Below, piece after piece: positions 48,671 to 56,544 of a stretch of DNA of 64,000 bases. Made by a program: the position numbers and the translations under genes. The DNA is from Bin87 sp034420475. Its GTDB lineage: Bacteria; Chloroflexota; Dehalococcoidia; Lucifugimonadales; UBA3495. Under the pieces are notes generated by a model. It worked only from the letters and a program-made list of their open reading frames with translations. It did no database searches and was not told where the DNA came from. The first letter of the stretch is position 1; each line of letters starts with the position of its first letter. The stretch is taken from positions 1-64,000 of the forward strand of contig DAOULH010000010.1 of the NCBI GenBank assembly GCA_034420475.1. Reading direction: 5' to 3'.

Positions 48671-50056
48671 ATGACCCTGTCCAGCCAGCCTCCATACCTG
48701 CCGCTGCCCGCCGGCGAAATCGGTCTGCTCACCGATCTCTACGAGCTGACCATGGCCCAGTCCTACTTCGCCGAGGGCATCGCCGGCGAGGCCACTTTCA
48801 GCATGTACGTGCGCGAGTATCCGCCCGACCGCGGCTACCTCGTCGCCGCCGGCGTTGATGATGCGGTGGACTGCCTGGAAGCCCTGTCCTTCGACGCCGG
48901 CAGCATCGAGTACCTGCGGAGCACCGGCATCTTCACCGACGACTTCCTGGAATTCCTGCGCGGGTTCCGTTTCACTGGCAGTGTCCGCGCCATGCCTGAA
49001 GGCGCCCTGTTCTTTGCCCACGAGCCGGCGCTGGAAGTCACGGGCCCGATCATCGCCGCCCAGTTGGCCGAAACCATCGTCATGAACCAGGTCCAGTACC
49101 AGACCCTGCTGGCCACCAAGTCCGCCCGCTGCGTTGACGCTGCCCGGGGTCGGCCCATCGCTGATTTCGCCGCCCGCCGCACTCATGGCTCCGAGGCCAG
49201 CCTCAAGATGGCGCGGACGTCCTACATCGCGGGTTTCGGCGCGACCAGCAACGTCCTCGCCGCCCGCCGCTACGGCATTCCACCTACCGGCACCATGGCC
49301 CACTCATACGTCACCAGTTTCGACGCCGAAATCGAGGCTTTCCGCGCCTACTCCCGCATGTTCCCTGATCGCAGCATCCTCCTGCTGGATACCTACGACA
49401 CCATCAACGGCGCCCACGCCGCCGTCAAGGTTGCCCACGAGATGGAGAGCGACGGCCATCGACTCACCGGCGTCCGTCTCGACTCCGGCGATTTCGACGC
49501 GCTCAGCCGCCAGGTGCGGCGCATTCTCGACGACGCCGGACTGGATTACGTCCGCATCGTCGCCAGCGGCGGCCTCGACGAGTACGCCATCGACCGCCTC
49601 GTCCCCGCCGGTGCCCCCATCGACATGTTCGGCGTCGGCACCCGCGTGGGCGTCTCGGCCGACGCTCCGTCCTGCGACATGGTGTACAAGATGGTCAGCT
49701 ACGACGGCCGGCCGGTGATGAAGCTCAGCGAGGGCAAGGAGACCCTGCCGGCCGCCAAGCAGGTCTTCCGCCAACACGACCCGGAGGGCATGATGTCCGC
49801 CGACGTCATCGGCCTGGCCACCGAAACCCCATCGTCGGGAGAGCCGCTGTTGGCTCTGGCGATGCAGGACGGCCAGCGCGTCATCTCGCCCAGCACAATC
49901 GACGACGCCCGCCAGCGCGTGGCCGATGGTCTCTCCCGGCTGCCCCGGGCCCACCGTCGCCTCCGCCAACCCGATCACTTTCCCGTGTCAATCAGCGAGG
50001 AACTCAGCCTCCTGGAGTCCCAGATCCGCGGCCGGCTGACCGCCGCCGTACCTTAG
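48671..50056 (+). CDS. pncB: Nicotinate phosphoribosyltransferase
   Basis: Converts nicotinate and PRPP to nicotinate mononucleotide for NAD salvage. The 461-residue protein shows LLTDLYELTMAQSYF at the N-terminus, FAARRTHGSEASLKMARTSY, LLDTYDTINGAH, TGVRLDSGDFDAL and FGVGTRVGVS, all typical. The start is probably ATG 48671; an in-frame ATG at 48617 would add 18 low-complexity residues. It ends 25 bases before the ETF fusion gene. Confidence 0.92.
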   Translation: MTLSSQPPYLPLPAGEIGLLTDLYELTMAQSYFAEGIAGEATFSMYVREYPPDRGYLVAAGVDDAVDCLEALSFDAGSIEYLRSTGIFTDDFLEFLRGFRFTGSVRAMPEGALFFAHEPALEVTGPIIAAQLAETIVMNQVQYQTLLATKSARCVDAARGRPIADFAARRTHGSEASLKMARTSYIAGFGATSNVLAARRYGIPPTGTMAHSYVTSFDAEIEAFRAYSRMFPDRSILLLDTYDTINGAHAAVKVAHEMESDGHRLTGVRLDSGDFDALSRQVRRILDDAGLDYVRIVASGGLDEYAIDRLVPAGAPIDMFGVGTRVGVSADAPSCDMVYKMVSYDGRPVMKLSEGKETLPAAKQVFRQHDPEGMMSADVIGLATETPSSGEPLLALAMQDGQRVISPSTIDDARQRVADGLSRLPRAHRRLRQPDHFPVSISEELSLLESQIRGRLTAAVP

Positions 50057-50081
50057 TTTCCCGCCAAGGAGCCCAAATCCG

Positions 50082-51929
50082 ATGAAAATCGCGGTCTGCG
50101 TCAAGTTCGTCCCCGTGGTGTCCCGCATCGAGTTCGACTACGAGAACAAGGTGATCCAGCGCGAGGGTGTCCCGTCCGAGATCAACCCCTTCGACCTGCT
50201 CGGCATCAACATGGCCGTCGACCTCAAGGCCGCCGCCGATGACACCGTAGTTGCTCTGTCCATGGGCCCGCCCAACGCCGCCGAGGGCCTGACCCAGTGC
50301 TACGCCCTGGGGGCCGACCGCGGCATCCTGCTCTCCGACCGCGCCCTGGCCGGCAGCGATACCCTTGCCACCGCTCAGGCTCTGGCCCTGGCCCTCCAGC
50401 GCGAATCCCCCGACCTCATCGTATGCGGTCGCAACAGCAGCGACGCTGAGACCGGCCAGGTCGGCCCGGAGGTCGCCGAGTTGATGGGCCTGCCCCACAT
50501 CAGCAACGTCCGCAAGCTGGACGTGGACCGGTCCGGCAATCGCATCGTCGCCGAGCGCGCTACCGACGAGGGTTACCAGGTCATCGAGTGCCCGCTGCCC
50601 GCCGTGGTCTGCGTCACCGAGGGCGCCGGCCAGGAACGCTATCCCGGCCGCGACGAGATGACCGAAGCCCAGGAGCGCAGCATCGAGCAGCTGACCTGCG
50701 CCGACCTGACCGACGACCTCTCCCTGTTCGGCCTGGAAGGCTCTCCCACCTGGGTCGAGGACATCCGCCTCGTCGAGCCCGACCGCCTCGCCGTGGTCAT
50801 CCGCGATGAAACCCCGGAGGACGCGGCCCGCCAGGTCGCGGATAGCCTTCGCGAGCGTCTGACCGCCTTAGCATCGGAGGCAAGTTCCGACACCGGAAAC
50901 GCCGCGCTGCCCCGCTGCACCGGCGGAGACCGTGGCATCTGGGTCGTCGCTGAGTTGGCCGCCGACAGCGTGCGCCAGGTCACTCTGGAGATGCTCGGCA
51001 AAGCCCGGGCCCTCACGCCAATCACCCAGAGTGAGGTGGTCGCCGTCGTCATCCAGGACGGCCAACCGTCGTCGGATGTCACCGAGCAACTGGCCGAAGC
51101 CGGCGCGGATCGCATCCTCACCCTGGACACCGCCAACCTGGGCGTCCTCTGCGGACGCGGCGTCTCCCGGGCTCTCTCGGACGCAATCGGCGATCAACCT
51201 CCTTACGCCATCCTCTTCGCCGCCACCGCCGACGGCCGCGACCTGGCCGCCCGCATCGCCGCCCGCCGCCGGCTCGGCCTCACCGGCGACGCCATCGACC
51301 TCGAAATCAACGACGCCGGCCAGCTCGTCCAGCTCAAGCCGGCCCTCGGCGGCAACGTCGTCGCGCCCATCCTCTCGAAGACCCTGCCCAACCTGGTCAC
51401 CCTGCGCCCCGGCGTTCTGTCTCCCGGCGCCCCCGAACCTGGCGCAACCGCCGTCGTCCAGGCTATCCCGGCCTCACCCACCGACGATGTCGACGTCACC
51501 CTGGTCAGCGAGCATGTCTCCGAGGAACACGGCGCGCTGGAACTCACCTCCGCTGAGGTCGTAGTCGGCCTCGGCATGGGCATCGGCGAAGACAACGTAG
51601 CGGCGGCCCAGCAGCTCGCCTCCAGCATCGGCGCGTCCATCTGCACCACCCGCAACGTCGTGCATTCCGGCTGGCTGCCCCACCACATCCAGGTGGGCAT
51701 CAGCGGCCGCACCATCGCCCCCCAAGTGTACCTCGCCGTCGGAATCCGTGGCGCGTTCAACCACACCGTGGGCATCCAGAAAGCCGGCGTGATCCTCGCC
51801 ATCAACCGCAACCACCGCGCTGCCATCTTCCGCGCCGCCGACTACGGCATCGTCGGCGACTGGAACGAATACCTGCCGCCCCTGGTGGAAGCCATCCGCC
51901 CGGTCCTGGCCGAGCACGGCCTGGCGTAA
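50082..51929 (+). CDS. Electron transfer flavoprotein, beta-alpha fusion
   Basis: A 615-residue single chain containing EtfB (about 1-250; starting MKIAVCVKFVPVVSRIEFDY, with VCGRNSSDAETGQVGPEVAE and CVTEGAGQERYP) followed by EtfA (about 285-615; IWVVAELAADSVRQVTLEML). The EtfA FAD domain ends in GWLPHHIQVGISGRTIAPQV, VGIRGAFNHTVGIQKAG and ADYGIVGDWNEYLP. ETFs carry electrons between dehydrogenases and the quinone pool or bifurcate them. The usual QVGQTG reads QVGISG and the following SGAIQH reads RGAFNH. No ETF:quinone oxidoreductase lies beside it. Confidence 0.9.
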   Translation: MKIAVCVKFVPVVSRIEFDYENKVIQREGVPSEINPFDLLGINMAVDLKAAADDTVVALSMGPPNAAEGLTQCYALGADRGILLSDRALAGSDTLATAQALALALQRESPDLIVCGRNSSDAETGQVGPEVAELMGLPHISNVRKLDVDRSGNRIVAERATDEGYQVIECPLPAVVCVTEGAGQERYPGRDEMTEAQERSIEQLTCADLTDDLSLFGLEGSPTWVEDIRLVEPDRLAVVIRDETPEDAARQVADSLRERLTALASEASSDTGNAALPRCTGGDRGIWVVAELAADSVRQVTLEMLGKARALTPITQSEVVAVVIQDGQPSSDVTEQLAEAGADRILTLDTANLGVLCGRGVSRALSDAIGDQPPYAILFAATADGRDLAARIAARRRLGLTGDAIDLEINDAGQLVQLKPALGGNVVAPILSKTLPNLVTLRPGVLSPGAPEPGATAVVQAIPASPTDDVDVTLVSEHVSEEHGALELTSAEVVVGLGMGIGEDNVAAAQQLASSIGASICTTRNVVHSGWLPHHIQVGISGRTIAPQVYLAVGIRGAFNHTVGIQKAGVILAINRNHRAAIFRAADYGIVGDWNEYLPPLVEAIRPVLAEHGLA

Positions 51930-51945
51930 GCATCTGGGGCAAATA

Positions 51946-52102
51946 CTCACGATTACCCATTCTTGGTGGCAGGCCAGAATCGGGATTCACGGATTGGCCG
52001 GATTGATACCATTTGAGGAGAGTACTCCTAATCCTGATAATCCATAAATCCCGTAAATCCTGATTCTGACCTTCCCTGCCGCCAAACTGGGTACGCATGA
52101 GC
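51946..52102. mobile_element. Family II MITE-like element, copy at 52 kb
   Basis: A 157-bp copy with ends CTCACGATTACCCATTCTTG and CCAAACTGGGTACGCATGAGC, inner arms CCAGAATCGGGATTCACGG and CCCGTAAATCCTGATTCTG, and AATCC units spaced 8-10 bases apart. It is flanked by the perfect 8-bp direct repeat GGCAAATA (51938-51945 and 52103-52110). This is the best-preserved family II copy. Confidence 0.78.
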
Positions 52103-52193
52103 GGCAAATAGTCTCGTCACGACTGAACCAGCTTGATCTTGGTTCGGCTCGGCGACCACTGGACGCCTCCCGCCGCGCTCCGGGCGCATGGCG

Positions 52194-52199
52194 TACAAT
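52194..52199 (+). promoter_or_regulatory. -10 box implying a leaderless MFS message
   Basis: TACAAT ends 8 bases before the ATG at 52208 and no ribosome-binding site is present, the same layout as at dprA. Confidence 0.4.
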
Positions 52200-52207
52200 C
52201 TACCGCC

Positions 52208-53650
52208 ATGCGCGCCCAGTCCGACACCAACGCGCCGGCGATGCCCGGTCGGATCACGTGGCGCACCCTCCTGCTGGCATCCGCCGCCGCCCTGGGCATG
52301 GTGCTGGCGTCCCTGGACTTCGCGGTCAACGTCGGATTGCCGGCCATGCGCGACGCCTTCGACACCGACCTTGCCTCGGTCCAATGGGTGATCGTCGTCT
52401 TCATCGCCACCCGCGCCGGCCTCGCCCTGGGTGCCGGAGCCTTTGCCGACCGCTTCGGCCTCAGGCTCGTCTACCTGTTCGGCACCGCGACCTACGTCGT
52501 GTCCATGATTTGCCTGTCCCTGTCGCCGACTCTGGAGGTGCTGGTCGGCTTCCGAGTCCTGCAGGCCCTGGGCACCGGCTGCCTCTACAGCACCGCTCCG
52601 GCAATCGCCGCCTCGGTCTTCCCGGAGCATCGCCGCGGCCTCTCCATGGGATTCACCTCCGCCAGCCTGGCTCTCGGCATGGTCACGTCCACCCTGGGCG
52701 CCGGTCCCCTGATTCAACTGTTCGACTGGCCGGCGGTGTTCGCCGGCCGTCTCCCCCTGGCCGGCCTAGCCCTGGTGATCGGCCTTTTCTCCATCCCCCG
52801 AACCCTCGGGAACCAGCCAACTGACACGGACAAACCCCGGTTCGACCTGCCCGGTTCCGCCCTAGTCCTGTCCCTGTTGCTGTGTCTCATGATCGGCCTG
52901 CGTCTGGGCCAGGCCATCGGATGGACCTCGATTCCGGTGCTCGCCCTTCTCGCCGCATCTCCCCCGATCCTGGTTGCCCTGGTCCGGGTCGAGCGATCCG
53001 CCGCATCGCCGGTGCTGCCCGGCGCGCTGGTCCGGTTGTCCGGCTTCCAAACCGCCGTCAGCGCCATGTTCCTCGGCCATTTCTCGCAGTTCGTGATCTG
53101 GTTCATCTTCCCGTTCTACATCACCGACGCCCTGGGCCGGGGCCCGGTGACCCTGGGCATCATGCTGGCGGTTATGTCCACCTCCAACATCCTGTCCTCG
53201 CCGGTCGGCGGCTGGCTGTGCGACCGCTGGGGCGTGCGCCCAGTGGGCGCGGCTGGCCTGCTGACCTCGGCCGTCGGGCTCCTCGCCATGTCCATGCTGG
53301 ATGCCAACTCCGCGGTGTGGCACCCCGCCGTCGGGATTGCAGCAGTCGGCCTCGGGGTGGGATGGTACCAGTCCGCCGCCTACGCCCTGATGCTGGGCAC
53401 CGTCCCGGCTGACCGCTACGGTACCGCGTCGGGGGCGATGTCGCTGGCCCAGGCCTCCGGAACCGTCCTCTGCGTCGCCATCGTCGGCGCGGTTTTTTCC
53501 GCTCTCAGCGACCTGTACGCCGCGACCCGTCCGCCGGACGCGGCCTTCCTGCTGGCCTACCGCGACGTCTTCCGCATCGGCGCGTGTACCGCGGCCGCCG
53601 CGGCTATCGCCTTCGCGATCCGTGCCCGACAGCCTCAAATCAATACGTGA
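52208..53650 (+). CDS. MFS transporter, DHA2 (14-span) type
   Basis: The 480-residue protein has about 14 hydrophobic spans. VLASLDFAVNVGLPAMRDAF near the start is the characteristic DHA2 (EmrB/QacA) motif for multidrug efflux, and GAGAFADRFGLRLVYLFG is motif A. Other landmarks are GFRVLQALGTGCLYS and the C-terminal VPADRYGTASGAMSLAQASG. The natural substrate is unknown. The ATG at 52208 is chosen for its position after a -10 box; the frame extends to 52133 without family similarity. Confidence 0.85.
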   Translation: MRAQSDTNAPAMPGRITWRTLLLASAAALGMVLASLDFAVNVGLPAMRDAFDTDLASVQWVIVVFIATRAGLALGAGAFADRFGLRLVYLFGTATYVVSMICLSLSPTLEVLVGFRVLQALGTGCLYSTAPAIAASVFPEHRRGLSMGFTSASLALGMVTSTLGAGPLIQLFDWPAVFAGRLPLAGLALVIGLFSIPRTLGNQPTDTDKPRFDLPGSALVLSLLLCLMIGLRLGQAIGWTSIPVLALLAASPPILVALVRVERSAASPVLPGALVRLSGFQTAVSAMFLGHFSQFVIWFIFPFYITDALGRGPVTLGIMLAVMSTSNILSSPVGGWLCDRWGVRPVGAAGLLTSAVGLLAMSMLDANSAVWHPAVGIAAVGLGVGWYQSAAYALMLGTVPADRYGTASGAMSLAQASGTVLCVAIVGAVFSALSDLYAATRPPDAAFLLAYRDVFRIGACTAAAAAIAFAIRARQPQINT

Positions 53651-53672
53651 CGGACCGGGTCTTCTGCCGACG

Positions 53673-53782
53673 GCCTCACGCCTGCCTACTTTGGGTGGAA
53701 CGGGAAATTGACTCAGACCATCCTGTCTATCCTGTGCATCGATGTAAGTTTTGCCCCTCGGCAAACTAGGTACGCATGAGGC
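53673..53782. mobile_element. Family II MITE-like element, short copy
   Basis: A 110-bp copy with ends GCCTCACGCCTGCCTACTTTG and CAAACTAGGTACGCATGAGGC and a short middle of CATCCTGTCTATCCTGTGCA. No clear target duplication. A further fragment with two copies of CCATCCATGCAAAGAAACCA lies at 53850-53900. The rest of the 53651-54045 gap is a terminator. Confidence 0.6.
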
Positions 53783-53975
53783 CTGAACTCCGCTTACCAG
53801 ACGACACAAATACTCCAGCCAAAGCCGGAATCCCTTACATCCAGGAATCCCGTATATCCTGTCCATCCATGCAAAGAAACCACTCCATCCATGCAAAGAA
53901 ACCACCTAAAACGGAACGCTACCGCTGCAATATCAAAAACCCGTTTATTTTCGAGGCACCTGCCATCCGATAAAT

Positions 53976-54006
53976 GCGGCCGGCTCCCCATTGGAGAGCC
54001 GGCCGC
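53976..54006 (-). terminator. Terminator of the aprB gene
   Basis: On the minus strand GCGGCCGGCTC-TCCAATGGG-GAGCCGGCCGC forms an 11-bp stem followed by ATTTAT. It starts 40 bases after the aprB stop (54046). Confidence 0.72.
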
Positions 54007-54045
54007 AACAGTTCCGGACGCCGCTGGATCTCGCCTGTGGGACTG

Positions 54046-54486
54046 CTAGGCGCTCTCCTCAGGCAGCATCAGGTAATGCGGCTCGCCGAACAGCGCCTGC
54101 GTGCGCAGCGCGTCCGCGTCCGCCGGACCCACCGTCGCGTACGGGTCAATGCTCCCCCACGGCGTCGACCGCGACGCGAACCGGAAGTGTTCCGTTCGGC
54201 CGTCGCGGAACGTGACGTCCCAAACGATGTCCTGGCCTTCGTAGTGCGGCTGCACCTCCGCGCCCAGCGGCACGAAGTCCGCGTAGCCGCGAACGTGTAT
54301 GGCGTTTTCGGGGCAGAGCTTCACGCAGGCGTAGCACTCCGAGCACATGTCCGGCTCCTGGTTGCTGCCCTTGTTTACCATGCCGTCCAGGACCATCAGG
54401 TCGTTGGGACAGATATAGACGCACTGGGGTCCGCCGTGCACGCCGGCGCAGGCGTTGCACGCGGACGGATCGACATACGTAGGCAC
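54046..54486 (-). CDS. aprB: Adenylylsulfate reductase beta subunit (AprB-like ferredoxin)
   Basis: The 146-residue protein matches AprB over its full length. It has MPTYVDPSACNACAG at the N-terminus, cysteine sets for two [4Fe-4S] clusters (CNAC-x8-CVYIC and CSECYACVKLC), NQEPDMCSECYAC and VRGYADFVPLGA, and the C-terminal tail that in AprAB wraps around the alpha subunit. AprAB interconverts APS and sulfite. The AprA flavoprotein is not in the window, and this gene has its own terminator. The start is a GTG at 54486 with GAGGAG at ideal spacing. Confidence 0.85.
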   Translation of the reverse strand: MPTYVDPSACNACAGVHGGPQCVYICPNDLMVLDGMVNKGSNQEPDMCSECYACVKLCPENAIHVRGYADFVPLGAEVQPHYEGQDIVWDVTFRDGRTEHFRFASRSTPWGSIDPYATVGPADADALRTQALFGEPHYLMLPEESA

Positions 54487-54496
54487 TGAACACTCC

Positions 54497-55162
54497 TCAT
54501 TTCGGGCGGCGCCAACCGCCCGGCGGCAAAAGTCTGCGGCGCATTGTAGCATCAAACGCCGGCCGGCGTGGGGGCGACTGTGCTGCCTGGATGCCGGTTT
54601 CCAGCCGCTCCGCCAGCGCGTTGAAATCTTCCGGGCATTTCCGCCGGATGGCCAGGATGCGGCGCGATGCTTCCTCGGCCAGCGCCCTGCGACCGCCTCC
54701 CGTTGAGCCGGCCAAACCTCGCATGACAGCCAACGGCTCGAAGTATTGTTCCTTGACGTGTATCTCGGTGCGCACGTCCGACCACCGCCACTCGCCGGGC
54801 AAGTCAAGGCCGGCCAGAACCCACGTTTCCAGTTCTTCCCAGGCGTTTTCGGCAAAGAAACGCACCCGGTCGCCAAATCGGGCTTGTATTGCGGCTTCAA
54901 TGTTATCGAGTCTTTGCCGTCGTCCCACTTCACCATCGCGGTCAACGCATAGTATGAATATATCAATCATGCCCCGGTCTCTATCAACGATTTCCAACAG
55001 GCTTTCGGCTTTGAGCGCCTCTCCGATTCCGCCCAGCAAAGGATCTTGACAGACTTCAACTTGCGGAGCAGGCACGCCGAGACGGAGGAAAAGTTTCGTG
55101 AACAGTGGTTTGAGGATGCATTGGTCTTTGCGAAAGTCTTCGGGGATGACAAGTACGTTCAT
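54497..55162 (-). CDS. DUF4276-like TOPRIM-type protein paired with AAA ATPase
   Basis: The 221-residue protein has a TOPRIM-like core: VLVIPEDFRKDQCILKPLF at the start with an acidic residue, FILCVDRDGEVGRR with a DxD motif, and ENAWEELETWVLAGLDLP, the order seen in DUF4276/RloB-type proteins. The ATG at 55162 overlaps the stop of the AAA ATPase gene (ATGA), so both are translated together. ATPase plus separate TOPRIM is the layout of several anti-phage systems. No activity has been shown for this pair. Confidence 0.75.
   Translation of the reverse strand: MNVLVIPEDFRKDQCILKPLFTKLFLRLGVPAPQVEVCQDPLLGGIGEALKAESLLEIVDRDRGMIDIFILCVDRDGEVGRRQRLDNIEAAIQARFGDRVRFFAENAWEELETWVLAGLDLPGEWRWSDVRTEIHVKEQYFEPLAVMRGLAGSTGGGRRALAEEASRRILAIRRKCPEDFNALAERLETGIQAAQSPPRRPAFDATMRRRLLPPGGWRRPK
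54543..54548 (-). promoter_or_regulatory. Putative extended -10 for aprB
   Basis: On the minus strand TGCTACAAT (TACAAT at 54548-54543) lies 56 bases before the aprB start, inside the end of the TOPRIM-type gene. The same TGCTACAAT occurs near 13264-13272 upstream of the BtuF-like gene. Confidence 0.35.
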
Positions 55163-56400
55163 TCTTCTTCCATCCCCCAATCATCCTCGTCGTCCCCCTC
55201 CAGATGGTCATTGTCGGGGTCGCCTTCTGAAAGCTTCATCGCTGATTCCAGCCAGCCCGATGTGAGCAGCCATTCGATGCCTTTGGATTCACGCAGTTCC
55301 CGTAGATTGTACAAATCCGCAATGGGCCGTATCACGCTGTCCGACCAGTATTGGTCGCGATAGACCACCGAGGTGTGCTCAAAGGTATCGTCATTCATCC
55401 AGGCCAACAGGGCCGGGTTGTGCGTGGTGGTGATGACTTGTACCTTGCCCTTGGCCGTCTGCCGTTCAATGAAATCCAACAGGAGCCAGAGACGGTTAGG
55501 GTGGATGCCGTTATCGATTTCCTCGAAAAAATAGAGACCCCCGGCATCATCATTCAGCAGCGCGGCCAGTATACCGAGGAAGCGCAGCGTCCCGTCCGAT
55601 GCGCTGTAGGCCGACACCTTGCGCCCGTTGCGCTCCGTGATGTACAGATGCACCCGGCCGCTGGGGTCGCGCGGGAACTCAAAACCCTGCACGTCCATCG
55701 GCGTCAGTTCCTCGAACCACGAAAGCAGCGTTTGCTTGCGGTCGGCATCGGCGCAGATGGATTCGAGGACAGTGGGAAGGTTCTGTCCGGCATCGCCCAG
55801 CGTAGTTGCGCCGGGTACGGAGGGCTCCCGCATACGTTCCGGCAAAAGGTTCAGGAAACGCATACTCTGGATGGCAGAGCAAAGACGGGACCGCAGATCC
55901 TCTGTCGCAGGGTCGTGAAGCAGCGGGCGAGTCAATTCGGGCCTCGCCTCACGGATGTAATGCCACTCCGTCTCTGACGTTAACATCCCGAAAGGCCGTC
56001 TCCCGGGAAGATATATCATTTCGGATAGCAATCGGAATCCATCTTGGGCGTTCGGGTTAATGCCAACGCCTATTGAGTAGCCAAAGCGTTCCCCATCCAC
56101 TTCCAGATCGGCTTTCGCGTCAAACTCGCTGGGTCCGTCACCGGAAGACTGGCCCAATCTAACTATCTCGTTAGGCGCTCCCCGAATCCCGTCCCATTCA
56201 ACGTAGCCGCCCGCGCCCATCTTGCCGCCCATAATCTCCGCCAGCGTGTACCCACGCCCGATCCCGTGCAGGAACCGAAAAGCGTCCCGGATGTTGCTCT
56301 TCCCGCTGGCGTTCGCCCCCACAATCACCGTGAACGGGCCGAGCTTCAGCGTTTCGTCCGCAAAGTTCTTGAAGTTTATGAGCCGCAGCGACGTGATCAT
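55159..56400 (-). CDS. AAA (ABC-like) ATPase paired with the TOPRIM-type protein
   Basis: A 413-residue ATPase with Walker A GANASGKS (28-35), a long insert with LPGRRPFGML and LNLLPERMREP, the signature-like SASDGTLRFLGILAALLN, Walker B GLYFFEEIDNGIHPNRL, and TTTHNPALLAWM. The acidic C-terminus (GDPDNDHLEGDDEDDW) ends at the coupled TOPRIM-type gene. It is an AAA_15/AAA_21-type ATPase as in PARIS, OLD-like and other defence modules, but is not close to the ATPase at 47216-48556. The ATG at 56400 has GAGGAG upstream. Confidence 0.85.
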   Translation of the reverse strand: MITSLRLINFKNFADETLKLGPFTVIVGANASGKSNIRDAFRFLHGIGRGYTLAEIMGGKMGAGGYVEWDGIRGAPNEIVRLGQSSGDGPSEFDAKADLEVDGERFGYSIGVGINPNAQDGFRLLSEMIYLPGRRPFGMLTSETEWHYIREARPELTRPLLHDPATEDLRSRLCSAIQSMRFLNLLPERMREPSVPGATTLGDAGQNLPTVLESICADADRKQTLLSWFEELTPMDVQGFEFPRDPSGRVHLYITERNGRKVSAYSASDGTLRFLGILAALLNDDAGGLYFFEEIDNGIHPNRLWLLLDFIERQTAKGKVQVITTTHNPALLAWMNDDTFEHTSVVYRDQYWSDSVIRPIADLYNLRELRESKGIEWLLTSGWLESAMKLSEGDPDNDHLEGDDEDDWGMEEE

Positions 56401-56544
56401 CTTGGCGCTCCTCGCAGTCCTCACGTCACATTATATGCCTCTGGGACCGGCGGCTTGCGCGCGCCTCCGCACAACCATCCTTGCCCCACCCTAACCGCCC
56501 CGTTACAATCGCCCCACGCCACCCCATGGCGCATTGGAGGCTCA

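Noticed and set aside
54497..56400. Calling the ATPase/TOPRIM pair PARIS
   Set aside because: PARIS uses a DUF4435 TOPRIM; the partner here looks like DUF4276 and is smaller, so the name is not supported.
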